Source of the DNA: Methylomonas sp.
GTDB lineage: Bacteria; Pseudomonadota; Gammaproteobacteria; Methylococcales; Methylomonadaceae
DNA: 44,732 nt
Direction: 5' to 3'
Assembly (NCBI GenBank): GCA_026988155.1
Contig: JALSLW010000069.1
Span: 1 to 44,732, forward strand
Shown: positions 8,096-15,923 of the stretch, in pieces
How positions within the stretch are numbered: the first letter of the stretch is position 1
How the letters are laid out: every line of letters starts with the position of its first letter
Notes under the pieces: model-generated
What the model was told of the DNA's origin: nothing
Seen by the model: only the letters and a program-made list of their open reading frames with translations
Database searches by the model: none
Position numbers and translations under genes: made by a program

Positions 8096-8179
8096 TTACG
8101 CACTCGTAACAAGTACTTTTTATTAAGTGCATGGTAAATACGTAACAAATTCGTAATAAAAATAATTGGAGTACGTAAC
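8095..8179 (+). promoter_or_regulatory. CGTAAC element cluster in the cassette 2 leader
   Basis: GTTACG-CACT-CGTAAC (8095-8110) is a perfect 6-4-6 inverted repeat overlapping or just after the -10. Further copies are CGTAAC at 8141-8146, CGTAAT at 8152-8157 and CGTAAC at 8174-8179, the last touching the ATG. None occurs in the leader of cassette 1. The array looks like an operator or an RNA-binding site. Confidence 0.4.
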
Positions 8180-8821
8180 ATGGCAACACCTTTAATTCAA
8201 ATGGCATTAGACTCACTAGATTTCGACGCGACAGTAGCGCTTGCAGAAGAAGTAGCCCCTTATGTTGACATCTTTGAAATCGGCACACCATGCATCAAAC
8301 ATAACGGCATCCCCCTGGTTGAAGAGCTGAGAGCGCGATTTCCAGACAAGCTTCTACTTGTTGATCTGAAAACAATGGATGCCGGCGAATACGAAGCGAC
8401 ACCATTTTATGCTGCCGGTGCAGACATCTGTACTGTACTGGGCGTATCAGGCCTGGCGACATGCCAGGGCGTCATCAAAGCGGCCAAGGCACACGGAGCA
8501 GAAGCGCAGATCGATCTGATCAACGTAGACGACAAAGCCGGCTGTGCAGTTGAAACCGTAGCGGCAGGCGCACAGATTGTAGGCATACACACAGGTCTGG
8601 ATGCACAGGCTGCAGGCGACACACCTTTTGACGACTTGGCAACAATCCTGGGATTGGGACTGGACGTACGCATATCGATTGCAGGCGGCATCAACCAGTC
8701 GACAGTGCAGGACGTAGTCCGTGCAGGCGCAAACATCATCGTAGTCGGCGCGGCAATCTACGGCGCACCGTCACCAGCTGAATCAGCACGTGAAATCCGT
8801 GAACTAGTCGAAGCGGCATAA
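8180..8821 (+). CDS. hxlA: 3-hexulose-6-phosphate synthase (copy 2)
   Basis: This is the same 213-residue formaldehyde-fixing enzyme as at 2334, with the DLKTMDAGEYEA active-site segment and the GGIN and GAAIYG phosphate-site segments. No residue differs between the copies. The ribosome site is TTGGAGTAC, nearly that of copy 1, but the rest of the leader is different and carries CGTAAC elements up to the base before the ATG. It is the first gene of the second unit, which continues through hxlB, tkt, repeat genes B and C, tal and fbaA. Confidence 0.97.
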   Translation: MATPLIQMALDSLDFDATVALAEEVAPYVDIFEIGTPCIKHNGIPLVEELRARFPDKLLLVDLKTMDAGEYEATPFYAAGADICTVLGVSGLATCQGVIKAAKAHGAEAQIDLINVDDKAGCAVETVAAGAQIVGIHTGLDAQAAGDTPFDDLATILGLGLDVRISIAGGINQSTVQDVVRAGANIIVVGAAIYGAPSPAESAREIRELVEAA

Positions 8822-8834
8822 GGCAGGGTAAACT

Positions 8835-9380
8835 ATGTGGCAGCAAGAAAATCAAAAATTAGTCGTCAATAAGATTTCGGAAATTCTTGATGCGACTGAT
8901 CCTACCTATGCAGAAAAAATGACAGAGATGTTCGACGGCGCCAAGCGGATATTTATCTCAGGCGCCGGACGGTCAAAGCTGGTCGGCAACTTTCTGGGCA
9001 TGCGTTTGATGCACAGTGGCTACGACGTCAGCATGGTAGGTGAGATTGTGACGCCCAGCATCAGAGAAGGTGATCTGCTGATCATCATCTCTGGCTCGGG
9101 AGAAACGGAGCAGTTGATCGCCTTCACCAAAAAGGCAAAAAGTGTTGGAGCAAAGATCATACTCATTTGTTCGAAATCCTCGTCAACCATAGGAGATATG
9201 GCTGACGGAGTCTTTCAGATCGGAAGCGACGAATCATACTCGGCAGTAAAGGGGATGCCTATGGGGACATGTTTTGAACTGTCCACATTATGCTTTCTTG
9301 AAGCGTTAGTCGCACACCTTATCTGGGAAAAAGGCATTCCGGAAGAGGAAATGAGATTCAGACACGCCAACATGGAATAA
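8835..9380 (+). CDS. hxlB: 6-phospho-3-hexuloisomerase (copy 2)
   Basis: 181-residue SIS-domain isomerase, identical to the product of 2989-3534 (ISGAGRSKLVGNF sugar-phosphate loop and ISGSGETEQ segment). It follows hxlA by 13 bases and precedes the same GC hairpin (9394-9413). It converts hexulose 6-phosphate to fructose 6-phosphate. Confidence 0.96.
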   Translation: MWQQENQKLVVNKISEILDATDPTYAEKMTEMFDGAKRIFISGAGRSKLVGNFLGMRLMHSGYDVSMVGEIVTPSIREGDLLIIISGSGETEQLIAFTKKAKSVGAKIILICSKSSSTIGDMADGVFQIGSDESYSAVKGMPMGTCFELSTLCFLEALVAHLIWEKGIPEEEMRFRHANME

Positions 9381-9393
9381 AAAAATAGGAACG

Positions 9394-9413
9394 CGGGCGG
9401 TGAAGGCCGCCCG
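9394..9413 (+). promoter_or_regulatory. Intercistronic GC-rich hairpin between hxlB and tkt (copy 2)
   Basis: Perfect 7-bp stem CGGGCGG/CCGCCCG with loop TGAAGG and no T-tract, identical to 3548-3567. Its presence in both copies shows that the spacer is conserved along with the genes. Confidence 0.5.
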
Positions 9414-9539
9414 TTCAGCCTTGTCAGAAAAAGGCAGTAATCAACAAGACAGTACGCTGAGAGCGGTATCGAAAACAGCAAAGCTGGATTATTGGCCTCA
9501 AACGAATTCAGAATAACCATATTTTAGGAGAAGAACTAT

Positions 9540-11525
9540 ATGTCTTCACGTCGTCATTTAGCAAACGCAATCCGTGCATTAGCCATGGATGCAGTACAGA
9601 AAGCAAAATCAGGCCATCCGGGCGCGCCCATGGGAATGGCAGACATTGCAGAAGTGCTGTGGAACGACCATATGAAACACAACCCGACCAGCCCGGAGTG
9701 GGCAGATCGCGACCGTTTCATCTTATCAAACGGTCATGGGTCAATGCTGATCTACTCGCTCTTGCATTTGACGGGATATGACCTGCCAATGGAGCAGCTG
9801 GCATCTTTCCGTCAACTGCATTCAAAATGTGCGGGACATCCGGAATATGGCTATGCCCCGGGCATTGAAACAACCACAGGACCATTAGGCCAGGGCATTA
9901 CCAACGCAGTCGGCTTTGCAATGGCAGAAAAGCTGATGGCCGACCAGTTCAACAGGCCCGACCATGAAATTGTAGACCATAACACCTACGTATTCCTAGG
10001 CGACGGCTGTCTAATGGAAGGCATCTCGCATGAAGCCTGCTCGCTTGCAGGTACATGGGGACTGGGAAAGCTGATTGCATTCTGGGATGACAACAATATC
10101 TCGATTGACGGACATATTGATGGCTGGTATACAGACGACACGGTAAGACGTTTTGAAGCATACGGCTGGCATGTTCTATCAGTAGACGGACATGATCCGG
10201 AAGCGATTGATGCTGCCATCGTGCTGGCAAAAAAAGAAGCAGACAGACCAACAATGATCTGCTGTAAAACGATTATCGGATTTGGCTCGCCAAATAAAAG
10301 CGGAAGCCATGACTGCCATGGCGCAGCCCTGGGCGATGAAGAAGTTGCACTGACGCGCAAAGAACTGGGCTGGGACTCGGCACCGTTTGAAATTCCTGCC
10401 GATGTCTACGCAGGATGGGATGCAAAGGCAAAAGGCGCAGAAGCAGAGACGGCATGGAATGATAAATTTGCAACCTACGAAAAGGCATACCCAGCAGAAG
10501 CTGCAGAATTCAAGCGTCGCATGGCAGGCGAATTGCCGGCAGACTGGAGTGCTGCGGCAGAAAAAATGATAGCAGACACCAATGCGGCAGGCGAGAACCT
10601 GGCAAGCCGTCAGGCCTCGCAGAAATGCATTGCGGCACTGGCGCCGACATTGCCGGAATTTCTGGGCGGATCGGCAGACCTGACAGGCTCAAACCTGACA
10701 AGCTGTGCAGACTTCAAGCATGTCAGTGGCAAAGAAATGGGCAACTACATTTCATACGGCGTACGCGAATTTGGCATGTATGCCATTATGAACGGCATGG
10801 CACTGCATGGCGGTCTAATCCCATTCGGCGGGACATTCCACATGTTCTCGGACTATGCAAAAAGTGCCTTCCGCATGGCGGCATTGATGGGCATCCGAAC
10901 CATAGCCGTATTGACACATGACACAATCGGCCAGGGCGAAGACGGACCGACTCACCAGCCGATTGAAAATACGTCGGCGATGCGCCTGATACCCAATATG
11001 GATGTCTGGCGTCCGGCAGACAGTACAGAAACGGCCGTTTCCTGGGTCATGGCTGTAGAACGGACCGACGGACCGACAAGCCTGGTTTTGAGCCGTCAGG
11101 GACTGCCCTTCATAGCGCGTACAGATGATCAGATCGAAGCGGTCCGCAAAGGTGCCTATGTTATCTCGGAAGCGGATGGAGAAGCGAAAGCGGTCATCAT
11201 CGCGGCCGGTTCGGAAGTTAACCTTGCACTGGAAGCGCAAAAGGAACTGCAGGCTGCCGGCACGGCGGTACGTGTGGTATCAATGCCGTCAACCAATGTA
11301 TTTGACCGCCAGGATCAGGCGTACAAAGACAGCGTCCTGACACCGGGAGTTGTGCGCGTTGCGGTTGAAGCGGGCGTGACCGACTATTGGCGCAAGTATG
11401 TAGGCTTGGAAGGAGCTGTGGTAGGTATTGACACCTTCGGCGAATCTGCACCGGGCGGGGAAGTGATGAAGCACTTCGGCTTTACTGCCGAAAATGTAGT
11501 CAAGGTCGTTAATAGCGTTCTGTAA
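9540..11525 (+). CDS. tkt: Transketolase (copy 2)
   Basis: 661-residue transketolase identical to the product of 3694-5679, with the TDP-binding [12 protein letters not shown] segment and the [15 protein letters not shown] segment of the pyrimidine domain. Identity between the cassettes ends exactly at its stop codon. A long-stem hairpin (11538-11576) without a strong T-tract follows, then repeat gene B, so read-through into the scaffold-like genes is plausible. Confidence 0.97.
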   Translation: MSSRRHLANAIRALAMDAVQKAKSGHPGAPMGMADIAEVLWNDHMKHNPTSPEWADRDRFILSNGHGSMLIYSLLHLTGYDLPMEQLASFRQLHSKCAGHPEYGYAPGIETTTGPLGQGITNAVGFAMAEKLMADQFNRPDHEIVDHNTYVFLGDGCLMEGISHEACSLAGTWGLGKLIAFWDDNNISIDGHIDGWYTDDTVRRFEAYGWHVLSVDGHDPEAIDAAIVLAKKEADRPTMICCKTIIGFGSPNKSGSHDCHGAALGDEEVALTRKELGWDSAPFEIPADVYAGWDAKAKGAEAETAWNDKFATYEKAYPAEAAEFKRRMAGELPADWSAAAEKMIADTNAAGENLASRQASQKCIAALAPTLPEFLGGSADLTGSNLTSCADFKHVSGKEMGNYISYGVREFGMYAIMNGMALHGGLIPFGGTFHMFSDYAKSAFRMAALMGIRTIAVLTHDTIGQGEDGPTHQPIENTSAMRLIPNMDVWRPADSTETAVSWVMAVERTDGPTSLVLSRQGLPFIARTDDQIEAVRKGAYVISEADGEAKAVIIAAGSEVNLALEAQKELQAAGTAVRVVSMPSTNVFDRQDQAYKDSVLTPGVVRVAVEAGVTDYWRKYVGLEGAVVGIDTFGESAPGGEVMKHFGFTAENVVKVVNSVL

Positions 11526-11537
11526 AAACTATATTTG

Positions 11538-11576
11538 TAGTTAGCCCTGTTAAGTTAAGAATAATAGGGCTAACTA
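11538..11576 (+). promoter_or_regulatory. 11-bp inverted repeat between tkt copy 2 and repeat gene B
   Basis: TAGTTAGCCCT (11538-11548) pairs perfectly with AGGGCTAACTA (11566-11576) around a 17-base loop. What follows is A-rich rather than T-rich, so termination on the plus strand should be weak. It ends 52 bases before the gene B start, similar to the stems before gene A and tal. Confidence 0.5.
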
Positions 11577-11628
11577 ATAATAAAAATAGAACTAGTTATA
11601 TAATAAAGGTAAATTGGGGAGTCCAGAC

Positions 11629-12342
11629 GTGAAGATAAGTAAATTAACCAATGGGTTGTTAGTTTCATTGTTGCTATGTGCCTCTGCGGTTGAAGCAGAT
11701 AGTGATTATCCTGCAACAGATTTTCAACCAAAAGTAGTTTTTTCAGATGCTGATTATAAGCACACAGGTTCATCTGTGTCGTCAAAAGCTTCTTCGAGCA
11801 ATGCCGAAGTAAGTGTTGCCGATCCTGCTTATCCTGCAGCAAACTTTCAGCCAGAAGTTTTGTTTGAGGATAAGTCATATAAGCATACGAAAGGCAATGA
11901 AGGGAAGTCAATAAGAACTGAATTTGTAAAAAAATATGCTGCAGAGCAAATTGAAGAAAATGCTCCTGCTTCAAGTGAAAGCTCTGATGACTCTTCGATG
12001 AGTTTAATCATGGGCTTAGCTGTGCTGGCAATAGCAGGGTTTGTTTTTTATAGTAAAAATTCGATAAAAATACCCGCTGTTAAAAAGAGATTAGTTTCTA
12101 AAAAAGCATCTGCACGCAGAGCAGTTGTGGCAGTAAAATCAACAGGTGACGAATCGGCTAGTGGTGTTGCAAAATATTTGGAATCTAAAGTTGGTACAAA
12201 GCCAAGCGGTGTGGCAAAATATTTGGAAGATCGCGATAGCTCCCCTGTGAGTGGAGTTGCTAAATATGTGGCAAAGAAAAAAGTTTCTGCTAGATTGGCA
12301 TCTGTAACTGGAGTAGAAAAATACTTAAAAGACAGAGGATAA
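11629..12342 (+). CDS. Repeat protein B: membrane-anchored, four C-terminal [S/T]GV[A/E]KYL motifs
   Basis: Family not recognised. The 237 residues read as: signal peptide 1-23 (hydrophobic core LLVSLLLCAS, cleavage likely after VEA); an extracytoplasmic part of about 100 residues with an internal duplication (residues 27-46 and 68-87, pattern YPAxxFQPxVxFxxxxYKHT); an acidic Ser-rich stretch; a membrane span at about 124-141; a strongly basic stretch (143-170); then four motif copies at 178, 193, 208 and 227. The last lies four residues from the C-terminus. The positive charges after the span place the motifs in the cytoplasm. The start is GTG 11629, with GGGGAG 7 bases upstream; an upstream TTG (11614) would overlap that site. 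It lies between tkt copy 2 and gene C. Role inferred: it brings the motif shared with protein A to the membrane and links it to something periplasmic. Confidence 0.8.
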   Translation: MKISKLTNGLLVSLLLCASAVEADSDYPATDFQPKVVFSDADYKHTGSSVSSKASSSNAEVSVADPAYPAANFQPEVLFEDKSYKHTKGNEGKSIRTEFVKKYAAEQIEENAPASSESSDDSSMSLIMGLAVLAIAGFVFYSKNSIKIPAVKKRLVSKKASARRAVVAVKSTGDESASGVAKYLESKVGTKPSGVAKYLEDRDSSPVSGVAKYVAKKKVSARLASVTGVEKYLKDRG

Positions 12343-12346
12343 GGTA

Positions 12347-12751
12347 ATGGATGAGAATTACTTTATTGGTCTTATTGTTCTTTTTATTCTTAGTTTCGCT
12401 ATTTTTAAAAAAGATAAGTCATCATCTGAAACCGTTTCTAAAGCAGAAGTTAAATCGAATAGAGATGTTTCTGGTGCGACAGGTGTGGCAAAGTATTTGA
12501 GAAACCAAGAAGGTGAGCTGGCGTCAAAAAAAGAGTCTGGTGTTGCAAAATATTTGCAAGCAAAAGAGGCTTTAAATGCTAATAAAGAAGAGAAGTTAGC
12601 TATCAGCGGAGTTGCTAAATACTTAGCTAATAAAGAAGAAGCTCCTATCAGTGGAGTCAGTAAATATATGGCTAGACAAGCCGTACATGCAAAAAAAATG
12701 GCAAAAGAAAATGTATCTGGAGTGGAAAAATATTTAAATAGCCGTAGCTGA
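12347..12751 (+). CDS. Repeat protein C: small membrane anchor with five [S/T]GV[A/E]KYL motifs
   Basis: Family not recognised. The protein has 134 residues. A single hydrophobic span (5-20, FIGLIVLFILSFAIF) is flanked by DEN before and KKDK after, which predicts a cytoplasmic C-terminal part. That part has five motif copies at 45, 64, 87, 102 and 124 (TGVAKYL, SGVAKYL twice, SGVSKYM, SGVEKYL) separated by Lys/Glu/Ala-rich linkers. The last copy is again a few residues from the C-terminus. The start ATG 12347 is four bases after the gene B stop, with AGAGG inside the end of gene B, so B and C are translationally close. It differs from B in lacking a signal peptide and a periplasmic domain. 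tal follows after 166 bases. Confidence 0.8.
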   Translation: MDENYFIGLIVLFILSFAIFKKDKSSSETVSKAEVKSNRDVSGATGVAKYLRNQEGELASKKESGVAKYLQAKEALNANKEEKLAISGVAKYLANKEEAPISGVSKYMARQAVHAKKMAKENVSGVEKYLNSRS

Positions 12752-12830
12752 TTGAAATATTTTTATATAAAACCTACCTTTTTTTTAGACAAAGCACATA
12801 CGGATATGTGTCCTTGTCATCCCAAATGTT

Positions 12831-12881
12831 GTATGCATTGGATTATGCTGACTTTTTAGTTATTCATAATCCAATACATAC
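12831..12881 (+). promoter_or_regulatory. Long inverted repeat upstream of tal
   Basis: GTATG-C-ATTGGATTATG (12831-12847) pairs with CATAATCCAAT-A-CATAC (12865-12881), 16 of 17 positions, around a 17-base loop. No good T-tract follows directly, and the right arm ends 36 bases before the tal ATG. A second, imperfect inverted repeat (GACAA, CACATA / TATGTG, TTGTC) lies at about 12788-12818. Candidates are a leader hairpin, an RNA-processing site or an operator. Confidence 0.5.
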
Positions 12882-12917
12882 ATATCAATTTTTAATTTTT
12901 CTTAGAGGTACTAATAC

Positions 12918-13901
12918 ATGGCTAATTTATTAGATCAACTTAAAGCTGTAACAGTCGTTGTTGCTGATACTGGCGACATCAATGCAATTGAAAAATTTAC
13001 TCCGCGTGATGCAACTACAAATCCTTCGCTTATTACAATGGCTGCTCAAATGCCAGAATATCAGGGAATTGTTGATGATACTTTAAAAGGAGCAAGAGAA
13101 ACTTTAGGTGCCAATGCTTCAGCTGCTGATGTTGTAACTTTAGCATTTGACCGTTTAGCTGTTTCTTTTGGTCTTAAAATTCTTGAGATTATTCCTGGCC
13201 GTGTTTCAACAGAGGTTGATGCTCGACTTTCTTTTGATACCGAGGCTACAATTGCAAAAGGACGTGAAATTATTGCTCAATACGAAGCTGCGGGTATTTC
13301 GAAAGACAGAATTCTTATTAAAGTAGCTGCAACTTGGGAAGGTATTCAGGCTGCGGCAGTTCTAGAGAAAGAAGGCATTTCTACAAATTTGACTTTAATC
13401 TTTGGTTTACATCAAGCGATTGCATGTGCCGAAAATGGAATTACATTAATTTCGCCTTTTGTAGGGCGTATTCTTGACTGGTATAAAAAAGATACTGGAC
13501 GGGATTCCTATGAGCCATCTGAAGACCCGGGTGTTGTTTCTGTGACAGCTGTTTATAATTATTACAAAAAATTTGGTTTTAAAACTGAAGTTATGGGTGC
13601 TAGTTTCCGTAATATAGGTGAAATTACTGAATTAGCGGGAAATGATTTATTAACAATATCTCCTGGACTTCTTGAAGAGCTACAGGCTACTGAAGGTGAT
13701 TTACCCATCAAGCTTGATGCTTCTAAAGCTGCTGCAATGGATATTACTGAAATCCATGTTGATAAAGCCACTTTTGATTCAATGCATGCTGCAGACCGTA
13801 TGGCTACAGATAAACTGGCTGAAGGTATTGAAGGCTTTGAAAAAGCATTAATTGCTTTAGAGGAATTATTGACTGATAGATTGGCTTCTATAGAAGCGTA
13901 A
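12918..13901 (+). CDS. tal: Transaldolase
   Basis: Transfers a dihydroxyacetone unit between sugar phosphates, regenerating the ribulose 5-phosphate acceptor in RuMP. The 327 residues resemble the TalB-type class I enzyme. The Schiff-base Lys is in [11 protein letters not shown] (about residue 135). The Asp of [10 protein letters not shown] and the Glu of [11 protein letters not shown] are the expected catalytic partners, with [12 protein letters not shown] further on. GAGG lies 11-14 bases before the ATG. The gene is more AT-rich and T-ending in codons than the hxlAB-tkt cassettes. It shares a unit with fbaA, 74 bases downstream. Confidence 0.96.
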   Translation: MANLLDQLKAVTVVVADTGDINAIEKFTPRDATTNPSLITMAAQMPEYQGIVDDTLKGARETLGANASAADVVTLAFDRLAVSFGLKILEIIPGRVSTEVDARLSFDTEATIAKGREIIAQYEAAGISKDRILIKVAATWEGIQAAAVLEKEGISTNLTLIFGLHQAIACAENGITLISPFVGRILDWYKKDTGRDSYEPSEDPGVVSVTAVYNYYKKFGFKTEVMGASFRNIGEITELAGNDLLTISPGLLEELQATEGDLPIKLDASKAAAMDITEIHVDKATFDSMHAADRMATDKLAEGIEGFEKALIALEELLTDRLASIEA

Positions 13902-13912
13902 GTCGATTTAAA

Positions 13913-13944
13913 AAGCAGTTTTGATGTGAAAACCGAAACTGCTT
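13913..13944 (+). promoter_or_regulatory. Intercistronic hairpin between tal and fbaA
   Basis: AAGCAGTTT (13913-13921) pairs with AAACTGCTT (13936-13944) over 9 bp with a 14-base loop. No T-tract follows, and fbaA starts 31 bases later. Probably a processing or stability hairpin rather than a terminator. Confidence 0.45.
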
Positions 13945-13975
13945 AGAATATTTTCAAATTAAACAGATTTAGACT

Positions 13976-15055
13976 ATGTCACAAAAAATATTAGATGTTG
14001 TAAAACCAGGTGTTATTTCAGGCGATGATGTTCAAAAAGTCTTTGAAATATGCAAAGAAAAAAGCTTTGCATTGCCAGGTGTAAACTGTATCAATACAGA
14101 TTCAATTAATGCGGCTCTTGAAGCGGCTGCGAAAGTAAAAGCACCTGTTATTATTCAGTTTTCTAATGGTGGTGCCGCTTTTGTTGCTGGTAAAGGTCTT
14201 AAGTTAGAAGGTCAGGGTAATGCCATATTAGGTGCCATTTCTGGCGCTAAACACGTCCATAATGTCGCTGAAGCTTATGGTGTCCCAGTTATTCTTCATA
14301 CGGATCACTGTGCCAAGAAACTGCTTCCTTGGCTTGACGGGTTGCTTGATGCAGGAGAAGAGTTCTTTAAAGAAACGGGCAAGCCATTATACAGCTCACA
14401 CATGATTGATTTATCTGAAGAGCCTTTAGAAGAAAATATTGCGTTATGTGCAAAATATCTAGAGCGTATGGATAAGATAGGCATGACTCTTGAAATTGAA
14501 CTGGGTTGTACAGGGGGGGAAGAGGACGGTGTTGATAACACTGGAATGGATAAAGCTGATTTATATACTAAGCCAGAAGAAGTTGCCTATGCTTATGAAG
14601 AATTAAGCAAAATAAGCCCTCGTTTTACAATTGCTGCCTCTTTTGGTAATGTGCATGGTGTGTACAAGCCGGGTAACGTTGAATTAACTCCGACAATCCT
14701 TCGTGACTCACAGGTATATGTTTCTGAAAAATTCAATGTACCAGCTAACACATTAACTTTTGTATTCCATGGCGGTTCAGGTTCTTCTGAAGCAGAAATA
14801 AAAGAATCTATTGGGTATGGTGTTGTTAAAATGAATATCGATACTGATACTCAGTGGGCAACATGGGAAGGTATTATGAACTTTTATAAAGCTAATGAAG
14901 CTTATCTACAAGGTCAAATTGGAAATCCTGACGGTGAAGACAGCCCTAATAAAAAATACTATGATCCACGTGTATGGCAGCGTGCAGGTGAAGTAGCAAT
15001 GGCTGCACGTTTAGAGCAAGCTTTCTCTGATTTAAATGCAGTAAATACTTTGTAA
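13976..15055 (+). CDS. fbaA: Class II fructose-bisphosphate aldolase
   Basis: Zinc-dependent cleavage of fructose 1,6-bisphosphate to DHAP and glyceraldehyde 3-phosphate; in methylotrophs it serves the cleavage and regeneration branches of RuMP. The 359 residues equal the E. coli FbaA length. Zinc ligands are visible in VILHTDHCAKK (about 107-117), FGNVHGVYKPGN and FVFHGGSGSS. The Asp of HTDH is the catalytic acid. MNIDTDTQWATW is the phosphate-site strand. No strong ribosome site precedes the ATG; proximity to tal may supply coupling. The unit ends at the strong terminator 15102-15138. Confidence 0.97.
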   Translation: MSQKILDVVKPGVISGDDVQKVFEICKEKSFALPGVNCINTDSINAALEAAAKVKAPVIIQFSNGGAAFVAGKGLKLEGQGNAILGAISGAKHVHNVAEAYGVPVILHTDHCAKKLLPWLDGLLDAGEEFFKETGKPLYSSHMIDLSEEPLEENIALCAKYLERMDKIGMTLEIELGCTGGEEDGVDNTGMDKADLYTKPEEVAYAYEELSKISPRFTIAASFGNVHGVYKPGNVELTPTILRDSQVYVSEKFNVPANTLTFVFHGGSGSSEAEIKESIGYGVVKMNIDTDTQWATWEGIMNFYKANEAYLQGQIGNPDGEDSPNKKYYDPRVWQRAGEVAMAARLEQAFSDLNAVNTL

Positions 15056-15101
15056 TATGTGTTTTTTTAAGGATGGTCTAATTTAGGGTCAGGCTTATAT
15101 G

Positions 15102-15138
15102 AAAAAGGCCGATTCAGAAAACTGAATCGGCCTTTTTT
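15102..15138. terminator. Strong bidirectional terminator after fbaA
   Basis: The hairpin is perfect: GGCCGATTCAG (15107-15117) pairs with CTGAATCGGCC (15122-15132). Five A precede it and six T follow, so it can stop transcription from both sides. It closes the RuMP block. About 200 bases beyond it, to the tadA stop, show no gene. Confidence 0.93.
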
Positions 15139-15339
15139 AGTTTTCTGGTAAATATTTTATGTTTGTGTTAAGAGGTTTTCAGAAAATGAGAAAACACGTA
15201 TTGACAGATGTATACAGATGATCAACGACTAGAGCTTATAATTGTCATGATGACAAAAGAAAAGTATTGCCAACCATTTCTTAATCTAAGATTAGAAGAA
15301 AATTATATCGATTGTATGTAAATACAAGGGTAGCTCGAT

Positions 15340-15816
15340 TTACCCTTTGGCAATTTTTGTCGCAGTTCTTTTTGCCTTAAAAAAATCGAGTATTAGGCTA
15401 GAGCATTCCTCCTCAAGTACTCCTCCGTCCCAAGTTACCTTATGATTCAAAAAAGAGGCCTCAGCAAGGCTTAAAGCATTGCAGACTGCGCCACGCTTTG
15501 GGTCAGAAGCACCGAAGACTAAGCGCTTGATTCTGGCATGAGATATCGCACCCATGCACATCACGCAAGGTTCCAAAGTAACATAAAGAGTGCAGGCAAT
15601 TAGCCGATAATTCTCCAGAATACTGCCGGCACTACGTATTGCCACCATTTCAGCATGAGCCGTTGGGTCATTGCTCAGTATCGGCACATTCCAGCCTTCA
15701 GCAATGTATTGGTTTCCCTTGACTAAGACTGCGCCAACGGGAACTTCTCCTTGCTCTTCTGCTCTTTGAGCAAGCCGGATTGCATGACGCATCCACTGTT
15801 CATCTTGACTGTCCAC
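15340..15816 (-). CDS. tadA: tRNA-specific adenosine deaminase
   Basis: Deaminates A34 of tRNA-Arg(ACG) to inosine. The 158-residue protein has the cytidine/deoxycytidylate deaminase fold with zinc motif TAHAEM (about 53-58, proton-shuttle Glu) and EPCVMCMGAISHARI (about 82-96). WMRHAIRLAQRAEEQGEVPVGAV is the typical TadA N-terminus. GTG at 15816 is taken as start because the family has residues before WMRH; an ATG at 15792 would cut into that helix. The gene lies downstream of guaBA on the same strand, 107 bases from the guaA stop. Confidence 0.93.
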   Translation of the reverse strand: MDSQDEQWMRHAIRLAQRAEEQGEVPVGAVLVKGNQYIAEGWNVPILSNDPTAHAEMVAIRSAGSILENYRLIACTLYVTLEPCVMCMGAISHARIKRLVFGASDPKRGAVCNALSLAEASFLNHKVTWDGGVLEEECSSLILDFFKAKRTATKIAKG

Positions 15817-15923
15817 TGTAAACTATCACTACCATTAAGTTAAGGAAAAATGTAGGCTGAGGGGCGCTACTTGGATGCAGAAGGTATAGCATCGCTAGCA
15901 TAGTCGGTAACGACCTATCTGGT

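Larger units (their letters stand above)
7517..8179. other. AT-rich gap between RuMP units
   Basis: About 660 bases without a credible gene. The sequence is strongly AT-rich. The last 115 bases hold a TTGACA promoter candidate (8067) and several CGTAAC elements. GTTACG also occurs once further upstream near 7895. An AGGAGAAG at about 7869 is not followed by a usable start. I see no RNA gene or mobile element here. Confidence 0.6.
8180..11525 (+). repeat. 3,346-bp duplicated RuMP cassette, copy 2
   Basis: Second copy of the block at 2334-5679, with identical encoded proteins and identical intergenic sequence. Divergence resumes at the first base before ATG and the first base after TAA. Its leader, with the CGTAAC cluster, and its downstream genes (repeat proteins B and C, tal, fbaA) differ from those of copy 1, so dosage and regulation can differ while the enzymes stay the same. 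Confidence 0.95.

Noticed and set aside
8019-8291. Minus-strand open frame across the start of hxlA copy 2
   Set aside because: It covers the promoter and the hxlA start, is Cys/Leu-rich low-quality sequence and has no counterpart at copy 1.
5843-12751. Assignment of the repeat proteins to known linkers (CsoS2, EPYC1, MamJ, phycobilisome linkers)
   Set aside because: Only the sticker-and-spacer layout is shared. The motif [S/T]GV[E/A]KYL does not match their described repeats, and there are no carboxysome, magnetosome or phycobilisome genes nearby.
12781-12820. Imperfect inverted repeat after gene C as a terminator
   Set aside because: The T-run precedes the stem instead of following it, so it does not fit a plus-strand terminator. 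It may only be part of the tal leader.
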